This document shows positions 35,370-45,538 of a stretch of DNA of 64,000 bases, in pieces. This stretch comes from Bacteroidota bacterium (GTDB lineage: Bacteria > Bacteroidota > Bacteroidia > Chitinophagales > Chitinophagaceae): NCBI GenBank assembly GCA_023386555.1, contig JAEWJK010000016.1, positions 89,828 through 153,827 on the forward strand. The letters run 5' to 3'. Position numbers and translations under genes: made by a program. The notes beneath the pieces were generated by a model that did not search any database, was not told the DNA's origin, and saw only the letters and a program-made list of their open reading frames with translations. The number at the start of each line of letters is the position of its first letter. Positions within the stretch are counted from its first letter, which is position 1.

Positions 35370-38300
35370 ATGAAACGATCTGTACTCGTAGCAGTAATGC
35401 TATGCCTGAAAGTATTTGCATTTTCTCAAACTCCAGTGAATATGGCTGCACAGCCAAATTTTACTTATACTGAGAATTTCGCTGACATAACTAACTGGAC
35501 ATTTTCTACTACGACAAGTCCTGGTGATGGAACTTTTGTTTCAGGTATCGGAGCAAGTGCATGGAGAGGATATGAACCTGGTGGTACAGGAACAATTCCG
35601 AATGGTACTAAGATCACTCATTCAACTACTCTTTTTCAAACTGTATCAGGTCCTGGTAGCAGTTCAGGAATTTATAAACAGGCACAAAGTATTGGCTTGA
35701 TCTCAACAGGTACTGCTGATAATACAACTGCTGTTGCTTTCGATTTCTTTGCTAATTTCTCCGGAATGAATGCCGGAACATTGAGCTTTGACTGGGCTTC
35801 ATTAAATAACTCATCAGGTAACAGGAAAGGTTCATTAAAAGTTTATACTTCAACTGATGGAACAACATTTACAGAGTTAACAGGTGCTGCTGTTTTAAAC
35901 TTCACAAACAATTCACCTACCTCTGGACAAATAACTTTCATTCAACTACCATCATCATTTAATAATAGTGCTACAGCACAAATAAGATTTTATTACTATA
36001 ATGGAACTGGTGGAACTTCAGGCTCAAGACCGAAACTTCAGTTGGATAATGTGAAAGTGACTGCTGTGCCACCTTCTGCTTGTACGGCACCAACAGCTCA
36101 GCCAACATCTTTAATTCTTTCTCCCGGTTTTAATTCTGTATCGGGAAGTTTTACGGCATCATCTCCGGCTTCAAATGGATATTTAGTTATCAGAAGCATC
36201 AACAATAGTCTTAGTTCTTTACCGGTTAATGGTGTTAATTATAATATTGGTGATAATGTTGGTGATGGTAGTGTTGTTGCTTATGGCACCAATACATCAT
36301 TTAGTGGAAATAGTTTGAGCCCATCAACTACTTATTATTATTTTATTTTTTCAGTTAATTATTTGTGTTCAGGTGGGCCCTTGTATTTAACATCATCTCC
36401 ATTAACCGGATCGACTACAACATCATCTGGAAGCAGTCCTTGTGCAGCACCTGCAACACAACCAACGAACCTGGTGTTAAGTAATGCTACTACCACAAGT
36501 ATTAAAGGAACATTTACTGCTTCATCGTCAGGAAATGCAGATCGTTATTTAATTGTCAGAAGCACGAACGCTTCACTCACTAGTGGACCAGTTAATGGCA
36601 CTCAGTATTATGCCAGCAGTAATTTAGGTGGAGGTGTTGTAGTGACAAAAACTCCACTTACTTCATTTACAGCTAACGCATTGAGTTCAGGAACACAGTA
36701 TTATTTTTTCATTTTTGCCGTGAATGAAGATAATTGTACAAGCGGTCCTGCTTATAATTCAGTTTCACCACTCACTGTCAGTGCCACTACTGTAACCATT
36801 CCGCCTTGTTCAGTTCCTGCAAGTTCGGCCAACACACTCAATCTATCTGCAACGAATAATACTGTTAGTGGATATTTTGCACAGGCAACCAATACTGATG
36901 GTTATCTGGTTTTGTACAGTACATCATCGTCTTTAACTGCTACACCTCAAAATGGTGTTACATATACTGTGGGAAGCAGTTTAGGCAATGCAACAATTCT
37001 CAATAATTCAACTTCACTATCATTTTTTGCTGCAGGGCTAAATGCATCAACAACTTATTACTTTTTTGTTTTCTCTAAGAATGATCAATGTTTAGGTGGA
37101 CCTGTTTACCTTACATCTTCATCATTAAATAGTTCAATCACTACTACTGCAACACCAGTTTATAATACTTATTTTGGTAACCTGCATTCTCATTCTGCAT
37201 ACTCAGACGGTCACCAGGATAATACGTCACTTACACCTGCAGATGCTTATGCTTATGCTAAGAATTCTATGTGCATGGATTTTCTTGGAGTATCTGATCA
37301 TAACCATTCTGAAGCAGGAATGGCATTGAGCAAATACTCATTAGGAAGAAGCCAGGCTACTGCAGCCACTACCAGTAATTTCCTTGGATTATATGGAATG
37401 GAGTGGGGAGTGATTAGTAATGGTGGACACGTATTAGTGTATGGCGTTGATCAGTTAATTGGATGGGAAACAGGTAACTACAATGTATTTGTTCCAAAGA
37501 ATGATTACACCGGTAAACCATCAACAACAGGGACAATAGGATTATTTAAAACGATCAACGATTGGCCATCTACAGCTTTTGCTATGCTGGCACATCCGGA
37601 TAATTCAGATTTCAACAATATAGCTAACCTTGCATTATCGCCAACAGCTGATAGTGCTATTGCAGGATGTGCCATTGAAAGTGGTCCGGCCACCTCTACC
37701 AGCACTACTTATTCTGATCCTGCATCAAGATTGAGTACTTATTGGTATTATAAAAAGCTTTTATCACGAGGTTATCATGTTGGACCAAGTATAGACCATG
37801 ACAATCATTATACAAATTTTGGTCGGACAAACTATTCAAGACTTGCAGTGGTTTCACCTTCTCTTAATGAAGCTGCTTTTTTTCAATCAGTAAAAAAGAG
37901 AAGATTTTATGCAACACATGATTGTGATGTACGGGTAACTTTTACTTTGAACAATGCTGAGATGGGTAGCAGTGACAATACAGGAACCGGCTATCCCGCA
38001 ATAAGTGTTCATGCGTTTGATCCAACAAATCCTGGTGCTACTCCGAAGATCAGATTGTTGTATGGTGTTCCTGGTAGTCTTGTAGAAGCTGTAGCCATTG
38101 ATTCTGTAAATGGAAATGTTTTTAACTATACCGACTTTAATCTTGCTGCAAATACTACAGCTTATTATTATGTTGAAGTGATCATTGGTGGTGGTTATGC
38201 CATTACAGCACCAATATGGTATTTCAGAAATACTGGTGTCACCCCAGTTACATTATTAAGCTTCGATGCAAAAACCATTAACAATAAAGAAGTGAAATTG

Positions 38301-38792
38301 AATTGGAGAACGGTTAATGAAGTAAACAACAAACAATTTGTTATAGAACGTTCATCAACTGGTGTGAATTTCAAAGCTATGGACTCAGTCGAAGGAAAGA
38401 ATCTTTCATTAGAAAATTTTTATTCAGTAATTGATAAAAATCCGTTCACCGGATATAATTATTACCGATTAAAGCAAGTTGATATTGATGGAAAATTCAG
38501 CTATTCAAATGTAGTCACAGTAAATCTTACCTCAAAGATCACAGCAGCAGTATCGGTTTATCCAAATCCTGTAAAAGAAAGATTGACACTTGATATTACA
38601 ACAAACGACGAGGTTAGGGGAGATATCAGGATTCTTGATGTTTTTGGAAGAAGTATAATGTCAGCTAATACCATTTTTATAAAAGGTTCTCAACAAAAAG
38701 ATTTTGATGTAAGTGCTCTCAGTAATGGAACTTATTTTGCTGTGATCAGGATTAGAGACGAAAAAATTGTAACCAGGTTTATAAAGCAATAG
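35370..38792 (+). CDS. secreted PHP-domain (CehA/McbA-like) metallohydrolase with T9SS sorting signal
   Basis: 1,140 residues from the ATG at 35370 (a TTG seven codons upstream is rejected). A signal peptide (KRSVLVAVMLCLKVFAFSQ) leads to a jelly-roll-like region (about 25-235). Three Ig/FN3-like repeats of about 120 residues follow, beginning ACTAPTAQPTSLIL, PCAAPATQPTNLVL and PPCSVPASSANTLNL. A PHP phosphoesterase domain starts near residue 600 with metal-binding LHSHSAYSDG, VSDHNHSEAG, AHPDNS and IDHDNHYTNFG. The C-terminus has a T9SS type A sorting domain (VYPNPVKERLTLDI ... FIKQ). The protein is predicted to be secreted or surface-attached and to hydrolyse a phosphoester; the substrate is unknown. 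Confidence 0.88.
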   Translation: MKRSVLVAVMLCLKVFAFSQTPVNMAAQPNFTYTENFADITNWTFSTTTSPGDGTFVSGIGASAWRGYEPGGTGTIPNGTKITHSTTLFQTVSGPGSSSGIYKQAQSIGLISTGTADNTTAVAFDFFANFSGMNAGTLSFDWASLNNSSGNRKGSLKVYTSTDGTTFTELTGAAVLNFTNNSPTSGQITFIQLPSSFNNSATAQIRFYYYNGTGGTSGSRPKLQLDNVKVTAVPPSACTAPTAQPTSLILSPGFNSVSGSFTASSPASNGYLVIRSINNSLSSLPVNGVNYNIGDNVGDGSVVAYGTNTSFSGNSLSPSTTYYYFIFSVNYLCSGGPLYLTSSPLTGSTTTSSGSSPCAAPATQPTNLVLSNATTTSIKGTFTASSSGNADRYLIVRSTNASLTSGPVNGTQYYASSNLGGGVVVTKTPLTSFTANALSSGTQYYFFIFAVNEDNCTSGPAYNSVSPLTVSATTVTIPPCSVPASSANTLNLSATNNTVSGYFAQATNTDGYLVLYSTSSSLTATPQNGVTYTVGSSLGNATILNNSTSLSFFAAGLNASTTYYFFVFSKNDQCLGGPVYLTSSSLNSSITTTATPVYNTYFGNLHSHSAYSDGHQDNTSLTPADAYAYAKNSMCMDFLGVSDHNHSEAGMALSKYSLGRSQATAATTSNFLGLYGMEWGVISNGGHVLVYGVDQLIGWETGNYNVFVPKNDYTGKPSTTGTIGLFKTINDWPSTAFAMLAHPDNSDFNNIANLALSPTADSAIAGCAIESGPATSTSTTYSDPASRLSTYWYYKKLLSRGYHVGPSIDHDNHYTNFGRTNYSRLAVVSPSLNEAAFFQSVKKRRFYATHDCDVRVTFTLNNAEMGSSDNTGTGYPAISVHAFDPTNPGATPKIRLLYGVPGSLVEAVAIDSVNGNVFNYTDFNLAANTTAYYYVEVIIGGGYAITAPIWYFRNTGVTPVTLLSFDAKTINNKEVKLNWRTVNEVNNKQFVIERSSTGVNFKAMDSVEGKNLSLENFYSVIDKNPFTGYNYYRLKQVDIDGKFSYSNVVTVNLTSKITAAVSVYPNPVKERLTLDITTNDEVRGDIRILDVFGRSIMSANTIFIKGSQQKDFDVSALSNGTYFAVIRIRDEKIVTRFIKQ

Positions 38793-38883
38793 GTGAAAGT
38801 TAATTCTGTTTTACCGATTATAATATCCAGCCATCAAGCCTGGAATTAGTAGAATGATATAGGAGTAATGAATACTGTAATAA

Positions 38884-39309
38884 TCATTGCTTATTCAATG
38901 TTCCTACCCATGTTCTGGTATTAAGCGTTGCATTGGTGTTAACGTCTTTTTCTTCTTCTTTGAATTGTATTGCAACATTAATTGCAGAGAATAAAGCTGT
39001 ACCGGTTTGTATGGTATTGAAGGTTGGAGAGGTTGCTACATTTCTAAGGTTCAGTGTTAACGCACTTCCATTTATAGTTCCGGTATTGGCAGCAAAAACA
39101 TTATTTGAAATGTTCATCATTACACCTGATTGTGTAAACTGCATAGAATAATCTGTTAGTGTAGAAGAGAGTGTTCCATTAGTATAGACTTTAATTTCAC
39201 CTTTATAAGTGCCTGAGTAATCAATCTGAGCTTGCCCATCTGGAGAACTTTTTTTACACGAAACAAAAATTGAGAGAGTTACAACGGTTAATAACAATAT
39301 CCTTTTCAT
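38884..39309 (-). CDS. putative lipoprotein, 141 residues
   Basis: From MKRILLLTVVTLSIFVSCKK, a lipoprotein signal with the lipobox cysteine at about residue 18 (upstream codons to 39333 are probably not translated). The mature protein is a single small beta domain (YSGTYKGEIKVYTNG, GVMMNISNNVF, GSALTLNLRNVA, ending TRTWVGTLNKQ), lipocalin-like in its strand pattern but without a recognised motif. It is convergent with the PHP-domain gene, 91 bp apart. Confidence 0.7.
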   Translation of the reverse strand: MKRILLLTVVTLSIFVSCKKSSPDGQAQIDYSGTYKGEIKVYTNGTLSSTLTDYSMQFTQSGVMMNISNNVFAANTGTINGSALTLNLRNVATSPTFNTIQTGTALFSAINVAIQFKEEEKDVNTNATLNTRTWVGTLNKQ

Positions 39310-39505
39310 AGTTGCAATATTTTCAACTGGCAAATTAAATGAAATATCTTATTTACAAACGGCTGCACTTTTGAGATAGTGTAAAAAAATGACAAAGTTT
39401 TTTTAATTGACTCTTCATTGAACCTTTTATGGAAGGATACAACAGTTAATGTTATTCCTGGAAAATCTATAGATAATTTTTATGTGATTTGATTAAAAGT
39501 AACCA

Positions 39506-41962
39506 ATGAAGAATTTATTCTTATGCCTGATGATGCTGTTCTCTTCTCATCTCATTGCTCAAACAACTAAAGTGATGGTACAGGTGTTGGATGAGAAAGA
39601 TGCACCGATCGAGAATGTAACAGCAGAGCTAAGAAAGCTAAAAGATTCTTCCATTATCAGAACATCGTTTACCGATAAAAATGGATGGGCTGAAATGAAT
39701 AAAGTACATCCAGGAGTGTATATCATCAGGGTTCAGCTAATGAATTATGAAGTTGCTACATCATCTGTGACTATAAGTGAAGGACAAACAGAAGTTACCT
39801 TGCCTTCTATTAAACTATTACCTAAAGCTGTAAATGATGCGAATAATGTTACAGTTACTGCAAGGAAACCTTTCATTCAAAAATTAACTGATAGAATCAT
39901 AGTGAACGTTGATAACAGCATTATCAGTGCAGGAAGTACAGCTTTGGATGTGCTTGAACGTTCTCCTGGTGTTGTTGTAGATCAAAATGATGCTATTAGT
40001 TTAAGAGGAAGGGCCGGAGTAATAGTAATGATCGATGGAAAACCTTCACCAATGGCAGGTGCTGATCTTGCCAACTATCTAAGAGGATTACCCAGCAGTG
40101 CAATTGATAGAATTGAGATCATCACTAATCCATCAGCAAAATATGATGCTGCAGGTAATTCAGGTATTATAGATATCAGATTAAAAAAAGATCAACGTCT
40201 CGGAATCAATGGAACAGCCAATATTGGTTACGGACAGGGTATTTATCCCAAAGCAAATGCAGGAATCAACTTCAACTACCGAAACAAATCAATGAACATG
40301 TTTGGTGGTTACAGTTATGGATATCGTATCAACTTAAATCATCTTATTCTTAACCGAAATTTTTATAAAGAGGGTGTGTTCAATGGCTCTGATGACAAAG
40401 AGAATTATGCTAAGATGCCGTTGGATTTTCATAACATACGCTTTGGAACAGATTTCTTTCCGTCTAAGAAAACGATTGTGGGTTTTGTGGTGAATTCTAA
40501 TCTGCTTCATTTCACCAGAACAAACACAAATAATTCGGTGGTGAATGATAAAAATGGTGTGCCTTATTATCGTTTTAATACTTTAGGCACCAACAATGAT
40601 CATAATGATAATGCTGTAGGCAACATAAACTTTAAACATACATTCAAGCCTGGTAGAGAATTAACTGCTGATGCGGATTATGGTGTATTCAATACCGCAT
40701 CACTAACAAGAATATCTTCTGCGTTTTATGATATAAGCGGAACTCCAAAGAATTCAGATATTCTGGATGGAGACCAGGATGGAAAGTTAACATTACAAAC
40801 AGCAAAGATTGATTACACCAGCAGTTTTAGCAAAGGTCAAAAATTTGAAGCTGGTATTAAATCAAGTTATGTTACTGCTGATAACGATGCAAAATTTTTC
40901 AATGTAACACAAACTGCTACCAATGTAGATACTACTAAGACCAATAGATTCTATTATGATGAATATAATCATGCAGCTTATGTAAACTACAGTAAGGATG
41001 CAAAGAAATTCAGTGTTCAGTTAGGACTTCGAGCAGAACAAACAGAGATCAGTACACATCAGATACAAAAAAATCAACGCTGGGATTCTAGTTACCTGCA
41101 GTTCTTTCCTAGTGCATTCTTCAATTATAAATTGAAAGAAGATAAAACGATCGGTGTTTCTGTGAGCAGAAGAATTGATCGTCCGGGTTATTCGCAATTA
41201 AATCCATTTTTATTTCTGATAGATGCTACTACTTATGCAACAGGTAAACCTGAGTTGTTGCCTCAACTCACATGGAGTTACGAGTTAAGTTATACTGTAA
41301 AGAATATGAGCTTCACTTTAGGATATAGCCATACAAAAGATCCTCAAACCACAGCCATCATTCCAATACTGGAAGCAATACCTGGTTTTAAGATAGCTGC
41401 TGGTGCCGATTCAAATATCACAACCCAAATTCCATTGAATCTTCTCTCATCAGATTATGTGGGTCTTACTGCTACTACTCCCATCAAAGTAAATAAATGG
41501 TGGTATATGGTAAATAACCTCAACATTTTCTATAATCATTTTAATGGTGATCTTGCTAAAACACCAATTAGCAATGGTGCTCCTGCAGCAAACATCAGAA
41601 CAAATAATACTTTCACTTTTAAGAATGGATGGGGTGCAGAGTTTAATGCAAATTATTTTTCCGGCGGAAGACAAGGTTACATGGTTTCTAAAGCACAATG
41701 GGGAATAGCGATTGGTGGCCAGAAAACAGTAATGAAAGGAAAGGGAACTATCCGTTTGAATGTTTCAGATATATTCTGGACAAATCTTCCAAGAGCAACT
41801 GTAACTTATGCAGGAAAATATGTAGAGAACTGGCATGCATTCAGAGAAACCAGAGTTGCCAACCTAAGTTTAAGTTACCGTTTTGGTAATAATAAAGTAC
41901 AGGCTGCAAGAAGAAAAGCAATGGCCTCAGAAGAAGAGATCAGAAGAGCAGGAGGAAATTAG
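39506..41962 (+). CDS. TonB-dependent receptor, outer-membrane beta-barrel family
   Basis: 818 residues. A signal peptide (KNLFLCLMMLFSSHLIAQ) is followed by a carboxypeptidase-like domain (20-105), a plug (about 110-225; LDVLERSPGVVVDQND, LRGRAGVIVMIDGKP, IEIITNPSAKYDAAGNSGII) and a barrel of the OMP_b-brl_3 type (SVSRRIDRPGYSQLNPFLF, GNPELLPQLTWSYEL-like motifs), ending in a basic tail (VQAARRKAMASEEEIRRAGG). Members of this group are widespread in Bacteroidota and mostly uncharacterised. No SusD or other partner follows. A basic extension after the last strand is unusual for a barrel end. Confidence 0.88.
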   Translation: MKNLFLCLMMLFSSHLIAQTTKVMVQVLDEKDAPIENVTAELRKLKDSSIIRTSFTDKNGWAEMNKVHPGVYIIRVQLMNYEVATSSVTISEGQTEVTLPSIKLLPKAVNDANNVTVTARKPFIQKLTDRIIVNVDNSIISAGSTALDVLERSPGVVVDQNDAISLRGRAGVIVMIDGKPSPMAGADLANYLRGLPSSAIDRIEIITNPSAKYDAAGNSGIIDIRLKKDQRLGINGTANIGYGQGIYPKANAGINFNYRNKSMNMFGGYSYGYRINLNHLILNRNFYKEGVFNGSDDKENYAKMPLDFHNIRFGTDFFPSKKTIVGFVVNSNLLHFTRTNTNNSVVNDKNGVPYYRFNTLGTNNDHNDNAVGNINFKHTFKPGRELTADADYGVFNTASLTRISSAFYDISGTPKNSDILDGDQDGKLTLQTAKIDYTSSFSKGQKFEAGIKSSYVTADNDAKFFNVTQTATNVDTTKTNRFYYDEYNHAAYVNYSKDAKKFSVQLGLRAEQTEISTHQIQKNQRWDSSYLQFFPSAFFNYKLKEDKTIGVSVSRRIDRPGYSQLNPFLFLIDATTYATGKPELLPQLTWSYELSYTVKNMSFTLGYSHTKDPQTTAIIPILEAIPGFKIAAGADSNITTQIPLNLLSSDYVGLTATTPIKVNKWWYMVNNLNIFYNHFNGDLAKTPISNGAPAANIRTNNTFTFKNGWGAEFNANYFSGGRQGYMVSKAQWGIAIGGQKTVMKGKGTIRLNVSDIFWTNLPRATVTYAGKYVENWHAFRETRVANLSLSYRFGNNKVQAARRKAMASEEEIRRAGGN

Positions 41963-42054
41963 ATCAATTCTTTTTAGAATTAAATAATTATCAGCGAACA
42001 TTGTTAGATAAATCTTAAGATATGCAGCCAGAAATAAGATTTATGTATCAATGA

Positions 42055-42678
42055 CTACTTGCCGTATAATTTATTGATCGCTTCAACCCTGTTACTCACA
42101 TGCAATTTCTCATAGATATTATACACATGTTTACGAACAGTTTCCTGGCTAATGCCGAGTTCTGCTGAGATTTCTTTATATAATAATCCTTTGGCAAGAT
42201 GTTCTAGTATTTCTCTTTCACGAGGTGATAGTTCCTGGATACTTTTATCTTTTTTATCCTGGAAGTTCATCACAACTTTTCTTGCAATCTGGCTGCTCAT
42301 TGGTGCACCACCTTCATACAATTCCTTTATTGCTTCAAGCAATTTTGTTGGTTGTGTTTTCTTTAGAATATAACCGCTGGCACCTGCTTTTAATGCATCA
42401 AAGATTTTATCATCTTCTTCATACACCGTACACATTAAATACAATACAGAAGGTTGTAAAGGTTTTAATTTCTTTACACACTCAATTCCATTCAATCCAG
42501 CACCAAGATTAATATCCATTAATACAACATCAGGTAAAGTTTCAGGGATTTCTTTAATGGCAATTTCTGCTGTTGCATACGATCCTGCCCATTCATAATT
42601 ATCATCCAGTTTCAGCACTTCTTCCAAAGCGTTAAGAATACCCGGATTATCTTCTACTATAGCAACTCTGATTGACAT
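42055..42678 (-). CDS. LuxR/NarL-type response regulator
   Basis: 207 residues from MSIRVAIVEDNPG. A receiver domain (1-120) carries the phospho-acceptor Asp55 in VVLMDINLG, acidic pair Glu9-Asp10 and the conserved Lys in YILKKT. A LuxR-type helix-turn-helix follows (about 140-205): LSPREREILEHLAKGLLYKE, then GISQETVRKHVYNIYEKLHV. It is the cognate partner of the histidine kinase 43 bp upstream on the same strand. Target genes are unknown. Confidence 0.92.
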   Translation of the reverse strand: MSIRVAIVEDNPGILNALEEVLKLDDNYEWAGSYATAEIAIKEIPETLPDVVLMDINLGAGLNGIECVKKLKPLQPSVLYLMCTVYEEDDKIFDALKAGASGYILKKTQPTKLLEAIKELYEGGAPMSSQIARKVVMNFQDKKDKSIQELSPREREILEHLAKGLLYKEISAELGISQETVRKHVYNIYEKLHVSNRVEAINKLYGK

Positions 42679-42721
42679 AACGGTGGCAAGGTCTAACAAT
42701 TGTGAATTTACACAATACTAC

Positions 42722-44626
42722 TTACAGGTGAGTATTATTTCCGTTGATTGGTATCTTAATGATAATAGTCGTTCCATTTATGCCTGAAATATCCATTTGC
42801 CCTCCAACATGTTCAATCCGTTCTTTCATATTTCGAATACCATTTTTAAAAGGAAGTATATCGTTGCTGTTGAAGCCTTTACCATTGTCTTTTATGGTAA
42901 ACACAATTTTATCTTTTATCTGTACCGAGAAATCTACTGCAGTGGCATTAGCATGTTTGATAATATTGGTGAAACATTCTTTGATGACCATAAAAATGTT
43001 CCGTCGTTTTTCACCACTTAATTCAATTGCTGGTATATATGGTGGAATATCGATGCTGAGTTTAACATCATAAGGTTCAAGATAATCAACCATGTGACTT
43101 CTGATGTAAGCCATCAGGTTTGGTAAGGTATCGTTTTTAGAATTGATAGACCAGATGATCTCATTAAGGTTATTCACCAATTCGTTAGCATTGGCAGAGA
43201 TCTTATTCAACTCATTTTTATTATCTGCTTTTACAAGAGCAATCTCACTCAGTAAACGAATGGATGTTAATCCTGATCCGATATCATCATGAATTTCTTT
43301 AGCGATCCTATTTCTTTCATCTACTCTTGATGATGCTATTGCAAGTGTTTTTTCAAGTTCTTTCTTTTCATTTTCTAACTTAAGTCTTTCAATGGCTTCT
43401 TTTTGCTGCATTTCTTCCGCTCTTTCTTTTTGACCTAAACCAAGCCTGAAGAAAAATAAGTTTGCAAGAATACCTGCATGATATAAGATAACAGGTCCCC
43501 CAATTTTTAATATCAAATATTGTTTATCCTTAAATATAGTGCTTTGCAGGATCATTATTGTTAGAAAACCAAAAAGAGAAAATATACCAAATGAAACAAA
43601 TCTGGATCGGAATCTATTCCAATAATGCAGAACAATTGCTGTGTATAATCCTATTGCAAATAATAAAATGGAGACTACGTTGAAAATCGTTTTGTTAAAC
43701 GAGTGTAACGTATCAGAAAAAGATATTAGCGGAAGAACACAGCAATATGCCAATAAACTGAAGACAATTGTTCTAAGTAAAACAAACAACTGGTACTTTT
43801 TAGTTCTTAATTCGAGAAAACGAATAATGAAAATGAATTCGAAAATATAACCAACAATCTGCAACCAGTGTTGAAAAAATCCTGTGTACTTATGCCACCA
43901 TGATTGAAAAAAGAAGTTGTTTACAAATATCACTGCAAAGAATAAAAGAAATGCCATTGCAAACAGGCTGTTATAGAGATATTCAGTTCTTCGGTTTAAA
44001 TAAAACTTTAAGAATGAATAACTGAATAGCATAAACATCATTCCAGCCATTAGAATAGTAAGGATGTTATAAGTGAAATTAGGCTGGATAAACTCTCTTA
44101 AGATAAGATCATTAATAGCTGTTTGATGAGCAATTGTTGGGCTCCACTGGTCCCAGTTATAATAACGAAGTTCACATTGCACAAGGTATTGCTGTACGGC
44201 ACCACTATGTAAACGTAAAGGCACTAAAGCAATTTGTGAACTGAGTGATATAGCTCTGAAAGGTTTCCGGTTTTTTATTTCTACCCAGCCTGCTACACTA
44301 TCCAATCGGTAGATTTTTATATCAACCATTCTTCCCGGATAGAAATAAACAGTTTTTGCTTCTTCTTCACCGGTATAAAATAAATTGAAAGAATACCATC
44401 TTGATGCCTCGAAATTATCGTCTCTTATGACGGTTGAATTTGTTCTGAATGCTTTTAGATCAATATTATCCAGATCAGTAGTTTCATCGCTCTCAAACGA
44501 TTTTAAAAGTTTTGGTATTTCGATATAATCCTCAAAACTGTTTACGTTAATAGCACTGTCCTGTGTAAAAGCTTTGGCAGAAAATAAAACAAAAAATGTA
44601 AGGAGAAATTTTATCGTCAGCTTCAT
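42722..44626 (-). CDS. 7TM sensor histidine kinase (7TMR-DISM / HisKA_3)
   Basis: 634 residues. A signal peptide (TIKFLLTFFVLFSAKAFTQ) is followed by a periplasmic 7TMR-DISM-type sensor domain (about 25-180; NFEASRWYSFNLFYTGEEE), seven transmembrane helices (about 185-395), a coiled coil (EEMQQKEAIERLKLENEKKE) and a NarX-type kinase core. The phospho-acceptor His (about 443) is in RIAKEIHDDIGSGLTSIRLL; the ATP site includes VIKECFTNIIKHANA and IKDNGKGF. The extracellular ligand is unknown; sugar-binding-like folds occur in this sensor class. It is co-directional with the LuxR-type regulator, forming a two-component pair. Confidence 0.92.
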   Translation of the reverse strand: MKLTIKFLLTFFVLFSAKAFTQDSAINVNSFEDYIEIPKLLKSFESDETTDLDNIDLKAFRTNSTVIRDDNFEASRWYSFNLFYTGEEEAKTVYFYPGRMVDIKIYRLDSVAGWVEIKNRKPFRAISLSSQIALVPLRLHSGAVQQYLVQCELRYYNWDQWSPTIAHQTAINDLILREFIQPNFTYNILTILMAGMMFMLFSYSFLKFYLNRRTEYLYNSLFAMAFLLFFAVIFVNNFFFQSWWHKYTGFFQHWLQIVGYIFEFIFIIRFLELRTKKYQLFVLLRTIVFSLLAYCCVLPLISFSDTLHSFNKTIFNVVSILLFAIGLYTAIVLHYWNRFRSRFVSFGIFSLFGFLTIMILQSTIFKDKQYLILKIGGPVILYHAGILANLFFFRLGLGQKERAEEMQQKEAIERLKLENEKKELEKTLAIASSRVDERNRIAKEIHDDIGSGLTSIRLLSEIALVKADNKNELNKISANANELVNNLNEIIWSINSKNDTLPNLMAYIRSHMVDYLEPYDVKLSIDIPPYIPAIELSGEKRRNIFMVIKECFTNIIKHANATAVDFSVQIKDKIVFTIKDNGKGFNSNDILPFKNGIRNMKERIEHVGGQMDISGINGTTIIIKIPINGNNTHL

Positions 44627-44666
44627 ATTGAGATATGAATAATGAAGATAACGATTTAATTAAGTT

Positions 44667-45290
44667 TTATTTAGGTACATGCAGGATGAACTTCTCCTGG
44701 AAATATTCTTCCCTGAAAATGTCTTCAATAACAGCTACTCTCGGCTTTACACCACTGTCAGATATTTCTTGGGCAAGATCACCACCTTTTAAGCAGATCA
44801 AACCATTCTTAACATCCACTTCATTACCTTTTCTCACTAACGGATAAGCCCATCTCCACAAATCTTTTAGAGGAGCAACAGCTCTCGAAACCGCAAAGTC
44901 AAATTTGCGATTCTTTATTTCTTCTGCTCTTGTGTGTTGAGTAGTGACATTCGTTAAGCCAATTTCTTCGGCCACACCTGCAACAACTTTTAATTTTTTA
45001 GCAATGCTGTCTACCAGGTGAAATTGCACATCAGGAAAAAAGATAGCCAGCGGTATTCCGGGAAAACCACCACCGGTTCCGATATCAATTATTTCAGATC
45101 CAGGTTTAAATTCAACGATAGCTGCAATGCTGAGTGAATGCAAGACATGCTTCAGGTAAAGACTATCGATATCTTTTCTTGAGATCACATTAATCTTTTC
45201 ATTCCAGTCTTTATACAAAGCTTCCAAAGCAGTGAATTGCTCAATTTGTTTTGGAGTGAAATCGGAGAAGTATTTAAGGATGATATCCAT
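44667..45290 (-). CDS. rsmG: 16S rRNA (guanine-527-N7)-methyltransferase RsmG
   Basis: 207 residues. RsmG methylates N7 of G527 in 16S rRNA using SAM. The SAM-binding loop reads IIDIGTGGGFPGIPLAI, and the family regions NEKINVISRKDID, HVLHSLSI, FDFAVSRAVAPLKDL and LICLKGGDL are present. The length is normal. It lies 40 bp upstream of the histidine kinase on the same strand and is preceded by a repeat-rich spacer. Confidence 0.95.
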   Translation of the reverse strand: MDIILKYFSDFTPKQIEQFTALEALYKDWNEKINVISRKDIDSLYLKHVLHSLSIAAIVEFKPGSEIIDIGTGGGFPGIPLAIFFPDVQFHLVDSIAKKLKVVAGVAEEIGLTNVTTQHTRAEEIKNRKFDFAVSRAVAPLKDLWRWAYPLVRKGNEVDVKNGLICLKGGDLAQEISDSGVKPRVAVIEDIFREEYFQEKFILHVPK

Positions 45291-45360
45291 AATGCTGATG
45301 ACACGAATTAAAGCAAATTACACGAATTATAGCTTAAAGATTACCGATGAATTGAGTTCT

Positions 45361-45471
45361 GAACGTACAAGTGAGTGATCCTTCGATAAACTCAGGATAA
45401 ACTGCTACGCTTCAACAGATGCCATACAAACGGAACTGTGAACTGAGCGTAGCAACAGACGATGCCATGAA
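45361..45471 (+). repeat. R1 repeat interrupted by about 70 bp that includes an R3 word
   Basis: The left part (gaacgtacaagtgagtga, 45361-45378) and the right part (gcaacagacgatgcc, 45452-45466) are the two halves of the R1 copies at 19208 and 49515. Between them lie about 73 extra bases, starting with an R3 word (ccttcgataaactcaggat) and carrying gctacgc...gcgtagc arms. Confidence 0.65.
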
Positions 45472-45515
45472 ATTCTGCAGTTTGCTAAATAAAAATATCA
45501 GTGAAAATCTGCTAA

Positions 45516-45538
45516 GTCAGCGTCATCTGCGTTCCAAT
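45516..45538. repeat. GCGTCATCnGCGTTCC repeat R4 abutting the glycosyltransferase stop
   Basis: gtcagcgtcatctgcgttcc then aat, ending exactly at the stop codon of the glycosyltransferase gene. A second copy (tcagcgtcatcagcgttccg) lies at 51660, 3 bp from the pdeM stop. Confidence 0.65.
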
